DNA of 64,000 bases from Cellulosimicrobium composti. GTDB lineage: Bacteria > Actinomycetota > Actinomycetes > Actinomycetales > Cellulomonadaceae. A model generated the notes under the pieces. The model saw nothing but the letters and a program-made list of their open reading frames with translations. It had not been told where the DNA came from and did not search any database. Position 1 is the first letter of the stretch. Each line of letters opens with the position of its first letter. The stretch spans positions 1 to 64,000 of the forward strand of contig NZ_WMKA01000002.1 in the NCBI RefSeq assembly GCF_009711085.1, given 5' to 3'. The position numbers and the translations under genes were made by a program. Shown here one piece after another: positions 26,125-37,498 of the stretch.

Positions 26125-27003
26125 TCAGAGGCCGCGCGTCCCGAACCGGTCGCGGTCGGCGGGCTCGCCCGCCCCCGCGGCCGCGAGCTCGCGGCGCACC
26201 TCCTCGCGGAGCCGGCCGTGGTTCGCGGGCTCCGGGGCGGCGCTCAGGAGGAGCTTGGTGTACTCGTGCTGCGGGTCGAGGATCACCTGGTCCGACGGCC
26301 CGCGCTCGACGACGTTCCCGCGGAACATCACGAGGATCTCGTCGCTGAAGTGGCGCGCGGTCGCGAGGTCGTGCGTGATGTAGAGGACCCCGAGGTTCTC
26401 CTCGCGCTGCAAGCGCGCGAGCAGGTTGAGCACACCGAGGCGGATCGAGACGTCGAGCATCGAGACGGGCTCGTCGGCGACGAGGAACCGCGCCCCCGGG
26501 GCGAGGGCGCGCGCGATCGCGACGCGCTGGCGCTGCCCGCCGGACATCTCGTGCGGCTGCTTCGCGGCGAAGACCGGCGCGGGCGTGAGGTTCACGCGCT
26601 CCAGCAGCTCGTGGATGCGCGCGTCGAGCGCCTCGCGCCCGCGCGCGACCTCGTGCAGGCGCAGCGGCCGCTCCAGGTGGTGACCCACCGTGTGGAACGG
26701 GTTGAGCGACGCGAACGGGTCCTGGAACACCATCTGCACGTCGTGGCGGTAGGCGTCGAGCCCCCGCCCGCGGGTCGCCGAGGGCGTGCCGTCGAGCAGG
26801 ATCTCGCCCGACGTCGGCGTCTCGAGCTGCGCGATCATGCGCGCGACCGTCGACTTGCCGGAGCCGGACTCGCCGACGACCGCGATCGTCCTCCCCGGCT
26901 CCAGCGTGAAGGACACGTCGTTCACCGCACGCAGGCGTGTGCGGCGCAGACCCTTGCGGATCGTGAAGTCCTTGACCAGGTTGCGGACCTCGAGGGTGCT
27001 CAT
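26125..27003 (-). CDS. Peptide/oligosaccharide ABC transporter ATPase, DppF/OppF type
   Basis: A 292-residue ATPase of the family-5 uptake class. Walker A is GESGSGKST, Q-loop VFQDPFASLNP, signature [16 protein letters not shown], Walker B FLVADEPVSMLD, H-loop YITHDLATA, and the C-terminal DppF-type HEYTKLLLSAAPEP segment. It works with the ATPase encoded immediately upstream, the start overlapping that stop as ATGA. It is the last gene of a five-gene operon with a lipoprotein and two permeases. Confidence 0.92.
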   Translation of the reverse strand: MSTLEVRNLVKDFTIRKGLRRTRLRAVNDVSFTLEPGRTIAVVGESGSGKSTVARMIAQLETPTSGEILLDGTPSATRGRGLDAYRHDVQMVFQDPFASLNPFHTVGHHLERPLRLHEVARGREALDARIHELLERVNLTPAPVFAAKQPHEMSGGQRQRVAIARALAPGARFLVADEPVSMLDVSIRLGVLNLLARLQREENLGVLYITHDLATARHFSDEILVMFRGNVVERGPSDQVILDPQHEYTKLLLSAAPEPANHGRLREEVRRELAAAGAGEPADRDRFGTRGL

Positions 27004-27929
27004 GCGTGGGGACCTTCCTGGCTCTCTCCGGTGCCCTCGCCCGTGCGGACGAACGCGCCCCGGTCGCCCGTGAGGCTCGGGAACGAGCCGAGCAGGCGTC
27101 GCGTGTACGGGTGCTGGGCCGCCTCGAAGACCGCCTCCGCCGTGTCGATCTCGACGATCTCGCCGCGCAGCATCACCGCGATCCGGTCGCTGATCTCCAG
27201 GAGCAGCGGGAGGTCGTGCGTGATGAACACGACCGCGAACCCGAGCTGCTCGCGCAGGCGCATGATCTCGCGCAGGATCCCGCGCTGCACGACGACGTCG
27301 AGCGCCGTCGTCGGCTCGTCCATGATCATGACCTGCGGGTCGAGCGCGAGCGCCATGGCGATCATGACGCGCTGGCGCATGCCGCCCGAGAGCTCGTGCG
27401 CGTAGCTGTCGAGACGCAGCGGGTCCACGCCGACGAGCTCGAGCAGCTCCGCCGACCGGCTCGCCCGCTCCGCGCGCGACATCCCGGGACGGTGCGTCTT
27501 GAGCACGTCGCCGAGCTGGTCGCGCACGCTGATGACGGGGTTGAGCGAGTTCATCGCCCCCTGGAAGACCATCGAGACCTTGTCCCACCGGAACGCGCGC
27601 AGCGCGTCGCCCGTGAGGGCCACGACGTCCACGTCGGGTCCGTCCTGGTCGTGGAACGTCACGGTCCCGCTCGTGAGCAGCGCCGGGGGCTTGAGGAGCC
27701 GGTTGAGCCCGTACGCGAGCGTCGTCTTGCCGCAGCCCGACTCGCCCGCGAGGCCGAGGATCTCGCCGCGGTGCAGCGTGAGCGACACGTCCTTGACGGC
27801 GTGGACGACCGGTTCGACCTCGTAGTCGATCGAGACGTGGCGCGCGGTGAGGACCGGCTCCTTGCCGACGAGGTAGGCCGCGTGCCGGTCGCTGCTCAGC
27901 GGCTCGGCAGTCGTGGTCGTGGCGGTCAT
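27000..27929 (-). CDS. Peptide/oligosaccharide ABC transporter ATPase, DppD/OppD type
   Basis: A 309-residue ATPase, the first of the pair. Walker A is GESGCGKTT, the Q-loop VFQGAMNSLNPV is typical of DppD, the signature is LSGGMRQRVMIAMALA, Walker B VMIMDEPTTALD, and H-loop FITHDLPLL; HPYTRRLLGSFP marks the family's C-terminal domain. The ATG at 27929 overlaps the permease stop as ATGA. Such proteins power import of peptides or, in cellulolytic actinobacteria, cello-oligosaccharides. Confidence 0.92.
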   Translation of the reverse strand: MTATTTTAEPLSSDRHAAYLVGKEPVLTARHVSIDYEVEPVVHAVKDVSLTLHRGEILGLAGESGCGKTTLAYGLNRLLKPPALLTSGTVTFHDQDGPDVDVVALTGDALRAFRWDKVSMVFQGAMNSLNPVISVRDQLGDVLKTHRPGMSRAERASRSAELLELVGVDPLRLDSYAHELSGGMRQRVMIAMALALDPQVMIMDEPTTALDVVVQRGILREIMRLREQLGFAVVFITHDLPLLLEISDRIAVMLRGEIVEIDTAEAVFEAAQHPYTRRLLGSFPSLTGDRGAFVRTGEGTGESQEGPHA

Positions 27930-29008
27930 GCGGCCACCGTCTCCTTCGGGTCGTCGCCGGCCCCGACGCCGGCCTTGCGCGCCTTGCGCACGCTCTTGAC
28001 GGCGGCCGGGCCCAGACGCAGCCGGGGGTTGATGATCTCGTCGAGGCTGAAGTTCACGAGCGCGAGGCCGCACCCGAACAGCGCGATGAGCAGGCCCGGC
28101 GGCACGAACCACCACCACAGGCCGAGGCTCAGGGCGTTGTTGGCGCTCGCCTGGTTGAGGATCGTGCCCCACGTGATCGACCCCGAGGGGCCGAGCCCGA
28201 GGAAGGACAGGCCCGCCTCGGCGAGGATCGCGAGGAGCACCGCCCCGAGGAACTGCGCCGTGAGCAGCGGGAGCAGGTTGGGGAAGATCTCCACGAGGAT
28301 GATCCGCGGCGTCCTCTCCCCCGCGACGCGCGCGGCGGAGACGTAGTCGCGCGAGCGCAGCGACTTGGCCTGCATGCGCAGGACGATCGCCGCCCCCGGC
28401 CACGCCGTCAGGCCGAGGATCACGGCCACGACGAGGAGCGAGCGCGTCTGCAGGTAGGCCGAGATGACGATGATCAGCGGCAGTCCGGGGATGACGAGCA
28501 TGATGTTCGTGACGAGCGAGAGCGCCTCGTCGGTGAACCGGCCCCGGTACCCGGCGACGATGCCGAACACGATCGACAGGACGAGCGCGATCGCGCCGGC
28601 GACGAGGCCGACCATGAGCGACCCCTGCCCGCCGTAGGCCACCTGGGCGAAGATGTCGTTCCCGATGTGGTTCGTGCCGAGCAGGTGCTCGGCGCTCGGC
28701 GGCAGGAACCGCTCGTTCGCGGTCGAGCGCGGGTCCTGCGTGAAGAACGGCGCGACGAACGTGAACAGCAGGATCGCGACGACGAGCACGATGCCGGCGG
28801 TGAGCTTGCCGGACCGCCGCGGGAGCAGGGCCCGCAGCCCGCGTCGCGCCGGGACGGGCGGGACGCCCTGGTCCTGGCCGGGCGGGACGTCGGGCACGAC
28901 GCCGGGCGTCGTGTCGGGCGGGGCGATGCCGTCGACGACGACGGTGGCGGCCGGTGCCGCGTCCGCCGCGGGGGTGACGAGCTCGGCCTCGCGGGTGTCG
29001 TCAGCCAT
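27926..29008 (-). CDS. ABC transporter permease, DppC/OppC type
   Basis: A 360-residue permease. An unusually long soluble N-terminus (about 70 residues, Pro/Val/Asp-rich) precedes the first helix (LTAGIVLVVAILLFTFVAPF). The DppC motif FLPPSAEHLLGTNHIGNDIFAQVAYGG follows, cut here as the conserved HLLGTNHIGND element, and the EAA loop is SAARVAGERTPRIILVEIFP. Five or six transmembrane helices form the C-terminal transport domain. It overlaps the upstream permease gene by eight bases. Confidence 0.91.
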   Translation of the reverse strand: MADDTREAELVTPAADAAPAATVVVDGIAPPDTTPGVVPDVPPGQDQGVPPVPARRGLRALLPRRSGKLTAGIVLVVAILLFTFVAPFFTQDPRSTANERFLPPSAEHLLGTNHIGNDIFAQVAYGGQGSLMVGLVAGAIALVLSIVFGIVAGYRGRFTDEALSLVTNIMLVIPGLPLIIVISAYLQTRSLLVVAVILGLTAWPGAAIVLRMQAKSLRSRDYVSAARVAGERTPRIILVEIFPNLLPLLTAQFLGAVLLAILAEAGLSFLGLGPSGSITWGTILNQASANNALSLGLWWWFVPPGLLIALFGCGLALVNFSLDEIINPRLRLGPAAVKSVRKARKAGVGAGDDPKETVAA

Positions 29009-29999
29009 GGTTGCGCGTCCTCGGGTCGATGAATCCGTAGATGAGGTCCATGAGGAAGTTCGCGGCGAGCACGGCGAGCGTGATCACGAGGAACGTCCCC
29101 TGCATGAGCGCGAAGTCGCTCGCCTGGACCGCGTTGAACAGGAGCTTGCCCAGGCCCGGGTAGCTGAACACCTGCTCCATGACGACCGAGCCCGCGACCA
29201 CGAACCCGAGCGCGACGCCGAACCCGGCGAACGACGGGAGGGCCGCGTTGCGCGTCGCGTAGGTGAGGGCCACGCGCATCCGGCGCAGGCCCTTGGCCTC
29301 GGCCGTCGTCACGTAGTCCTCGGACAGCGTCGAGACCATCATGTTGCGCATCCCGAGCAGCCAGCCGCCGACGGACGACAGCACGATCGTCAGCGCGGGC
29401 AGGAACCCGTGGTAGATCACGCTGCCGACGAACGCCCACGACCACTCCGGCCCGTTGTCGAAGCCGAAGATGTCGTAGCTGCCGATCCGCGGGAACCACC
29501 CCGTCGAGACCGAGAACACCGACACGAGGATGAGCGCGAGCCAGAAGTACGGGACGGCCTGGAGCAGCGTGGACGCGGGGATGATGCTGTCCACCCACGT
29601 GCCGCGCTTCCAGCCCGCCCACGCCCCCAGCCCGACGCCGAGCGCGAACGAGATGATCGTCGCGAGCCCCACGAGGCCCACGGTCCAGGGCAGCGCCTGG
29701 CCGATCAGCTCGGTGACGGGCTGGGGGTAGTAGGTGATGGAGATCCCGAGGTCTCCCGAGAAGAGACGCCCCCAGTAGGACACGTACTGGTCCCAGAGGC
29801 CGGCGTCCCCGTCCGCGCCGAAGAGGAGGTCGATGCTGTTCTGCATCTGGGGCGTCAGCTCGCCGCCCTTGCGCAGGAACTTGTCGATGAAGATCTGCTT
29901 GGGGTCACCCGGCATGAGCTTCGGGATGAGGAAGTTCAGCGAGACCGCTGCCCAGAGGGTGATCACGTAGAACGTGATCCGCCGGACGTAGTACCTCAT
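29001..29999 (-). CDS. ABC transporter permease, DppB/OppB type
   Basis: A 332-residue permease with the classical N-terminal helix (YYVRRITFYVITLWAAVSLN) followed by FLIPKLMPGDPK, six helices in all, and the EAA loop TTAEAKGLRRMRVALTYATR. FSYPGLGKLLFNAV near the C-terminus is a DppB landmark. It pairs with the DppC-type protein to form the membrane channel of the importer. Confidence 0.92.
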   Translation of the reverse strand: MRYYVRRITFYVITLWAAVSLNFLIPKLMPGDPKQIFIDKFLRKGGELTPQMQNSIDLLFGADGDAGLWDQYVSYWGRLFSGDLGISITYYPQPVTELIGQALPWTVGLVGLATIISFALGVGLGAWAGWKRGTWVDSIIPASTLLQAVPYFWLALILVSVFSVSTGWFPRIGSYDIFGFDNGPEWSWAFVGSVIYHGFLPALTIVLSSVGGWLLGMRNMMVSTLSEDYVTTAEAKGLRRMRVALTYATRNAALPSFAGFGVALGFVVAGSVVMEQVFSYPGLGKLLFNAVQASDFALMQGTFLVITLAVLAANFLMDLIYGFIDPRTRNHG

Positions 30000-30045
30000 G
30001 ATGCGTGTCCCTCGTTCCTCGGTCCTCCTCCTCGGCGCGCGGACA

Positions 30046-31725
30046 TCAGCTCGCGGGCTCGAGCTTCGAGAGCACGACGCCGAGCGAGACGGTGCTCCAC
30101 GACGGCGGGAACGCGTAGAGGTCGTCCTGCGTCGGCCAGCCCGTGAAGTCCTGGGTGTCCATGAACGTCTGCGACGCGTTCACGACGACCGGGATGTAGG
30201 GCAGGTCGCGCACGATCTCCTGCTGGATGATCGCGTACTGCTCCTTCTTCACGTCCTCGTCGTTCGTCGAGGCGGCCGCCTCGACCGCGGCGTCGACCGT
30301 CGGGTTGGTGTAGCGCACGTAGTTGAAGAGGCCCGACTCCATGACCTCGCCGACCGGTCGCGTGTAGTCCGTCGTCATCCACTGGCGGTAGATGCTGAAC
30401 GGGTCGTCGAGCGAGGGCCCGGTGATGCCGCCGACCATGAGCTGGTAGGTGCCCGCGACGCGCGCGTCGGACATCTCCTGCTGCGTGACCTTGTTGTGGA
30501 CGATCGAGATGCCCGCCGCCTTGGCCTGCTCGACGAGCAGGTCGCCCACGGCGTTGTAGTCGTTCCAGCCGTCGACCGTGATGAGGGTCAGCTCGACCTT
30601 CTGGCCGTCCTTCTCGTAGATGCCGTCGGCGCCCTTCGTGTACCCGGCGTCCTCGAGGACCTGCGCGGCCGCGGCCGCGTCGGGCGTCTGCGGGCTCTTC
30701 TCCTCGACGTCGGGCGAGATCCAGCGGTCGTCGCGGCCGAGCAGCGCGAACGTCGGGGACGCGGTCGCGGCGAGTCCGGCGAACGCCTTGTCGTTGATCT
30801 CCTGGCGGTTCATCGCGAGGTTGATCGCCTGGCGCACGGCGACGTCGGTCTGCGGACCGGTGCAGCCGAGGTCGACCGAGACGCACGTGTAGATCGTCGT
30901 CGGGTCCTGCGGCGTGTTGATCATCGACAGGCGGCCGTCGGCGGTGATCCGCTCCGGGTCGGCCACGAACATCGCGGTCCAGTCGACCTTGCCCGTGGTC
31001 ATGAGGTCCTCGGCGCTCTGGTTGGCGTCGATGCCGAGGTAGCGGACCTTCTTGACCTTCGGGGCGCCGGCCCAGTAGTCCTCGTTCGCGACGACGGTGT
31101 ACGCCGCCTCGGTGACCGCGTCGGCCTTGTACGGACCGGTGCCGACCGGGTCCTCGTTCGCGAACGTCACGAGGTCGTCGACCTGGGACCAGATGTGCTC
31201 GGGCACGACGAGCGACGTCCCGAGGAGCTGGACCTCCGACGTGAACTGCGGCGAGTCGAAGACCCACTTCACGGTGTGCGTGTCGAGCGCCTCGACCGAG
31301 ACGACGAAGTCGCGCTTCGCGGCCTCGTTCGTCTGGGAGAAGACGACGTCCTCGGCGTCGAACGCCTCGCCGTCGGTCCAGGTGACGCCCTCGCGGAGCT
31401 TCACGGTGAGCTCCGTGCCGTCCTCGGACCACTCGAAGGACTCGCCGAGGCGCGGCTCGGGCGGGCCCGCCTGGGCCTTGTTGTAGTAGAAGAGCGGCTC
31501 GTAGATCGCGCCGTTGGCGGCGTGCAGGGGGTTCGGCGAGTACGGGTTGAAGTTCGCGACGATGGGCGTCTGCGTCCCGGCCCACACGTTGAGCGTGCGC
31601 CCCTCGCTCGTGCCCTGCTCGCTCTCCCCGTTGCCCGAGCCGGAGCAGCCCGCCGCCATGAGGGTCACGCCGGTCACGAGCGCAACCGCCGTGAGCAGGC
31701 GCTTGCGCGCCGTGCTTCGAATCAT
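30046..31725 (-). CDS. ABC transporter substrate-binding lipoprotein, family 5 (SBP_bac_5)
   Basis: A 559-residue lipoprotein: basic RSTARKR, a hydrophobic core and the lipobox LMAAGC (Cys about residue 26). The mature part has the SBP_bac_5 landmarks LTVKLREGVTWTDGE, NEDYWAGAPKVKKV and the hinge DVAVRQAINLAMNR. It captures peptides or oligosaccharides at the cell surface; the ligand is not readable, though the operon order SBP-B-C-D-F is shared with cellobiose/beta-glucoside importers of cellulolytic actinobacteria. ATG 31725 is used because AAAGGA lies six bases upstream; ATG 31728 is adjacent. Confidence 0.9.
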   Translation of the reverse strand: MIRSTARKRLLTAVALVTGVTLMAAGCSGSGNGESEQGTSEGRTLNVWAGTQTPIVANFNPYSPNPLHAANGAIYEPLFYYNKAQAGPPEPRLGESFEWSEDGTELTVKLREGVTWTDGEAFDAEDVVFSQTNEAAKRDFVVSVEALDTHTVKWVFDSPQFTSEVQLLGTSLVVPEHIWSQVDDLVTFANEDPVGTGPYKADAVTEAAYTVVANEDYWAGAPKVKKVRYLGIDANQSAEDLMTTGKVDWTAMFVADPERITADGRLSMINTPQDPTTIYTCVSVDLGCTGPQTDVAVRQAINLAMNRQEINDKAFAGLAATASPTFALLGRDDRWISPDVEEKSPQTPDAAAAAQVLEDAGYTKGADGIYEKDGQKVELTLITVDGWNDYNAVGDLLVEQAKAAGISIVHNKVTQQEMSDARVAGTYQLMVGGITGPSLDDPFSIYRQWMTTDYTRPVGEVMESGLFNYVRYTNPTVDAAVEAAASTNDEDVKKEQYAIIQQEIVRDLPYIPVVVNASQTFMDTQDFTGWPTQDDLYAFPPSWSTVSLGVVLSKLEPAS

Positions 31726-31807
31726 CATCGGTCCTTTCGCATGGACGACGCGTCCTCGCGTCGTTCGTCGTGGCGCCCCTGGGGCGTGTGGCAGGAACAC
31801 TAACTAA

Positions 31808-31840
31808 TTCCTGAGCGCGCTCTCCCGAATACAACAGGAA
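31808..31840. promoter_or_regulatory. Candidate operator/promoter region of the family-5 ABC operon
   Basis: A distinctly AT-richer stretch (31800-31860) carries the 10-bp palindrome GAGCGCGCTC (31813-31822) nested inside a wider pair TTCCTG (31808-31813) and CAGGAA (31835-31840). A LacI-type repressor would fit a sugar importer; the palindrome is similar to, but not the same as, the CebR/CelR box. Confidence 0.4.
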
Positions 31841-31883
31841 AGTTACCTAACTGAGACATCGGATGGTTCGACCTGCACGACGA

Positions 31884-31913
31884 CGGCCGGTCCCGCACGA
31901 GCGGGACCGGCCG
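31884..31913. terminator. Terminator downstream of cutC
   Basis: A 13-bp perfect stem (CGGCCGGTCCCGC at 31884-31896, complement 31901-31913) closed by an ACGA tetraloop, 53 bases past the cutC stop. Confidence 0.8.
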
Positions 31914-31966
31914 GGAGCGTCAGGGAGGGCCGTCGGCGACGGCGCCCGGAGGGTGGAGGCCGGGCG

Positions 31967-32767
31967 TCAGCGCGCGGCGTCGAGCGCTGACCGGGCCGCC
32001 GCCGCGACCTCGCGGTCGGTCACCTCGTAGCCCGCGTCGCCACCGCCCCCGGGGCCGGCGTCGTCCGCGACGACCCGCTTGGCGGACAGGTGCACCGCGT
32101 CGACCCCCGCGGCGACGAGCGCGCCGACGTCCTGCGGTCGCACTCCCCCGCCCGCCATGACCTGGACGCGCCCGCCGAGCACCTCGCGCGCGTGCGTCGC
32201 CATGGCGCGCAGCCGCTCGACCCCGTCGATGCTGCGCGGCGCGCCGCCCGACGTGAGGACGCGCCCCACCCCGGCCCCGGCGAGCACGTCCAGCGCGGCG
32301 AGGGGGTCGGCCACGACGTCCACCGCGCGGTGGAACGTCACCTCCCGCCCGTCAGCGGCGTCGACGAGCGCTCGGACCGCCGCGGCGTCGACCACGCCGT
32401 CCGGCGTGAGCGCGCCCACGACGACGCCGTGCGCGCCCGCCGCGACCGCGGCGCGGACGTCGCGGACCTGGACGTCGAGGTCGTCGGCAGACAGGACGAA
32501 GCCCCCGGGCCGGTGCCGCACGAGCACGTGCACCTCCACGGGCGTCTCTCCCGGACCGGCCGCCGCGCGTGCCGCCGCGACGGCGGCCTCGACGAGCCCG
32601 GTGCTCGGGGTGAGGCCACCGGTCGCCCCGAGGGCGACGCACAGCTCGACGCGCCGGGCGCCGACGGAGGCCGCGACGCGGACGCCCTCCGCGTCCTGCA
32701 CGGCGAGCTCGAGCGCGGTCTCGCGGCGCGCGTGCGGCGCGCTGCCCGCGGGGTCGGTGGTCGTCAC
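31967..32767 (-). CDS. cutC: CutC family protein
   Basis: A 266-residue TIM-barrel protein of the CutC family: LELAVQDAEGVRVAASVGARRVELC at the N-terminus (segments ELAVQD and GARRVELC), DVRAAVAAGAHGVVVGALTPDG, VTFHRAVDVV and LTSGGAPRSIDG. CutC was first linked to copper tolerance in E. coli, but its biochemical role is disputed and no metal ligands are strictly conserved. A hydrophilic N-terminal extension of about 18 residues precedes the barrel. It stands alone between gdhA and the ABC operon. Confidence 0.9.
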   Translation of the reverse strand: MTTTDPAGSAPHARRETALELAVQDAEGVRVAASVGARRVELCVALGATGGLTPSTGLVEAAVAAARAAAGPGETPVEVHVLVRHRPGGFVLSADDLDVQVRDVRAAVAAGAHGVVVGALTPDGVVDAAAVRALVDAADGREVTFHRAVDVVADPLAALDVLAGAGVGRVLTSGGAPRSIDGVERLRAMATHAREVLGGRVQVMAGGGVRPQDVGALVAAGVDAVHLSAKRVVADDAGPGGGGDAGYEVTDREVAAAARSALDAAR

Positions 32768-32898
32768 TGGGGTCTCCCGTCGTCCGGTCCGGGGCCGGCA
32801 CGTCGGGACAGGTCACGACGGCGGCCGTCGGCCAGGGTAGACGACCCGCCCGGCCGCGGGGCCCGGCCGTGCGCACGGCGCTGCGGCCGAACGCGACG

Positions 32899-32931
32899 GA
32901 CCCGTCGGCGCGACGCGCGCACCGACGGGTC
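32899..32931. terminator. Terminator downstream of gdhA
   Basis: GACCCGTCGG (32899-32908) pairs with CCGACGGGTC (32922-32931) around a GC-rich loop, 11 bases after the gdhA stop. Confidence 0.7.
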
Positions 32932-32942
32932 GTCCGGTCGGG

Positions 32943-34298
<1,356 letters not shown>

Positions 34299-34449
34299 CT
34301 AGGACGGAGCCTCCGACGGTACGCCTGTGCCAGAAGTTCTCGTACCGCCGTCTCATGTCCGCGAGGTGGCGACGCGTCGCGGCACCCCCTCGATGACCCC
34401 CCACGGCCCGACACATCCGTCCACCCACTGAGAAACCTGACCGGTCTGG

Positions 34450-34477
34450 TTCAGTTTCTCGGCGCGCTTGCTATACC
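34450..34477 (+). promoter_or_regulatory. Candidate promoter of the SAM-IV riboswitch transcript
   Basis: TTCAGT (34450-34455), a 16-base spacer, and TATACC (34472-34477). The expected start site, about 34484, falls two bases before the riboswitch P1 stem. Upstream, GAGAAAC (34430) and GTTTCTC (34454) form an inverted repeat that overlaps this promoter. Confidence 0.55.
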
Positions 34478-34485
34478 CGTCCCCA

Positions 34486-34597
34486 GGTCACGAGCGCCAG
34501 CGCCAAGCCCCGGCTCGCTGGCCGGCAACCCCCAGTCACGGCGGGGTGCTCCGGGAGATGACCAGGCCGCACGCGACCGACCTCGTGACCCGCGAGG
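34486..34597 (+). promoter_or_regulatory. SAM-IV riboswitch
   Basis: The RNA matches the actinobacterial SAM-IV class closely. P1 is GGTCA (34486-34490) with TGACC (34559-34563); P2 is GCCAGCG with CGCTGGC enclosing the conserved CCAAGCCCCGGCT; then GGCAACCC, a P3 CCCC/GGGG helix, and TGCTCCGGGAGATGACCAGG. A 3' hairpin CCTCG/CGAGG (34581-34597) corresponds to the extra SAM-IV helix beyond P1. SAM binding is expected to switch off the downstream flavin reductase genes, whose ATG is 44 bases further on. No U-rich terminator is seen, so control of translation is plausible. Confidence 0.9.
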
Positions 34598-34641
34598 ACG
34601 GCCCGGCGGCAAGCGTGATCGACGACTACTGCGAGGTGCAC

Positions 34642-35232
34642 ATGACCCACCAGAACACCGGCCCGACGGTCCTCGCCGTCTCCGGCAACCCCCGGCCCGG
34701 CTCACGCACGCTGACGGCCGCCGAGACGCTGGCCCGCCGCGTCGCCGCGCTCGTCGGCGCGCCCGACGTGGAGACGATCGACCTCGCGTCGCTCGCCGGC
34801 GAGATCCTCGGCCCCGAGCACGCCGCGGCGGACGCCGCACGCGAGCGGCTCGCGTCCGCGACCGTCGCCGTCGTCGCGACGCCGGTATACAAGGCCTCCT
34901 ACACGGGGCTCCTCAAGGCCTTCCTCGACCTGTACGGCCCCGACGGGCTCGCCGGCGTCGTCGTCGTGCCGCTCGTCGTCTCCGGCAACCCCGCGCACGC
35001 GCTCGTCGGCGAGGTGCACCTGCGGCCCGTCCTCGTGGAGCTCGGCGCCGTCGTGCCGACGCGCTCGTTCGCGGTGACCGAGGACCGGCTCGCCGACCTC
35101 GGGCCGGTCGCCGACGCGTGGCTCGCGCGCGAGGGGGACGCGCTGCGCCGCGCGGTGACGCCGCCCGACCCGGGTGCGGGCGCCACGCCCGACCGCGCCG
35201 TGGCCGACGCGTTCGCGGGGGCCGCGCGATGA
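34642..35232 (+). CDS. NADPH-dependent FMN reductase (SsuE/MsuE type)
   Basis: A 196-residue flavodoxin-like reductase. The phosphate-binding loop is SGNPRPGSRT at residues 15-24 and the isoalloxazine-contact motif is TPVYKASYTGLLKAFLDL around residue 80-98. These are the SsuE-type landmarks, enzymes that hand FMNH2 to flavin-dependent monooxygenases that cleave sulfonates. ATG 34642 follows a GAGG site; open frame upstream overlaps the riboswitch and is not coding. It overlaps the next gene as ATGA, and it is under the SAM-IV element, supporting a sulfur-starvation role. Confidence 0.9.
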   Translation: MTHQNTGPTVLAVSGNPRPGSRTLTAAETLARRVAALVGAPDVETIDLASLAGEILGPEHAAADAARERLASATVAVVATPVYKASYTGLLKAFLDLYGPDGLAGVVVVPLVVSGNPAHALVGEVHLRPVLVELGAVVPTRSFAVTEDRLADLGPVADAWLAREGDALRRAVTPPDPGAGATPDRAVADAFAGAAR

Positions 35233-35792
35233 CCGCCGAGCTGACCCACCTGGAGGAGCTCCTCGCGGAGCAGGACGAGCCGCAGCTGTCCCTCGACGAG
35301 TACAAGGCCGTGTTCCGCGGCCACCCCGCCGGGGTCGCGGTGATCGCGCTCGAGCACGACGGCCGCCTCGTCGGGTTCACCGCGACGTCCGTCATCTCCG
35401 TCTCCGCCGCACCCCCGCTGCTCGCCTTCTCGCTCGCGTCGACGTCGTCGTCGTGGCCCGCGGTCTCGGCGGCGCGCACGCTCACGGTGAGCTTCCTGGC
35501 CGACCACCAGGACGACGTCTCGGCGCGGTTCGCGACGAGCGGCGTCGACCGGTTCGCGGACGGCGGCTGGTCGCGCCTGCCCACCGGCGAGCCGGTGATC
35601 GACGGCGCGCTCTCCTGGGTGCGCGGCCGCGTGGTCCAGCGCACCCCGGTCGGCGACTCCTACCTCGTGTCGTTGCGCGCGCTCGCGTCGAGCGTCGGCG
35701 ACGACGCGCGGCACGAGGCGACCGCCACGCGGTCCCCGCTCGTCTACCACGACCGCACGTACCACCGGATCGGGGACCACTCGGCGCTCTGA
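35229..35792 (+). CDS. Flavin reductase family protein (FMN-binding split barrel)
   Basis: A 187-residue protein with the flavin-reductase-like split-barrel fold: FRGHPAGVAVIALEHDGRLV at the start of the domain, FTATSVISVSAAPPLLAFSL for FMN binding, and SFLADHQDDVSARFA. A leader of about 25 acidic residues precedes the barrel. Such reductases use NAD(P)H to make free FMNH2 for two-component monooxygenases. Its start overlaps the FMN reductase stop, so two structurally unrelated flavin reductases are made from a single SAM-IV-controlled transcript. Confidence 0.9.
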   Translation: MTAELTHLEELLAEQDEPQLSLDEYKAVFRGHPAGVAVIALEHDGRLVGFTATSVISVSAAPPLLAFSLASTSSSWPAVSAARTLTVSFLADHQDDVSARFATSGVDRFADGGWSRLPTGEPVIDGALSWVRGRVVQRTPVGDSYLVSLRALASSVGDDARHEATATRSPLVYHDRTYHRIGDHSAL

Positions 35793-35809
35793 GCGCTGCC
35801 CCGCGGACC

Positions 35810-35851
35810 GAGGGGCCCGACCGGCGGACGTACCCGCCGATCGGGCCCCTC
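35810..35851. terminator. Strong bidirectional terminator
   Basis: An 11-bp stem GAGGGGCCCGA/TCGGGCCCCTC (35810-35820 and 35841-35851) continues, after one mismatch, into CGGCGG/CCGCCG around a 6-base loop. It separates the rightward flavin reductase gene from the leftward small gene that follows. Confidence 0.85.
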
Positions 35852-35882
35852 GTCGCGTGGTCGTGCTGAACGGACGTGCCGG

Positions 35883-37415
<1,533 letters not shown>

Positions 37416-37498
37416 GACGCCAGCGGACCACCGCGAGCGCCCCGGGGCAAGGGGGAGACGGCGTCCTCTCACCAGGTGGGAGAAGGTGACGACGCCGC

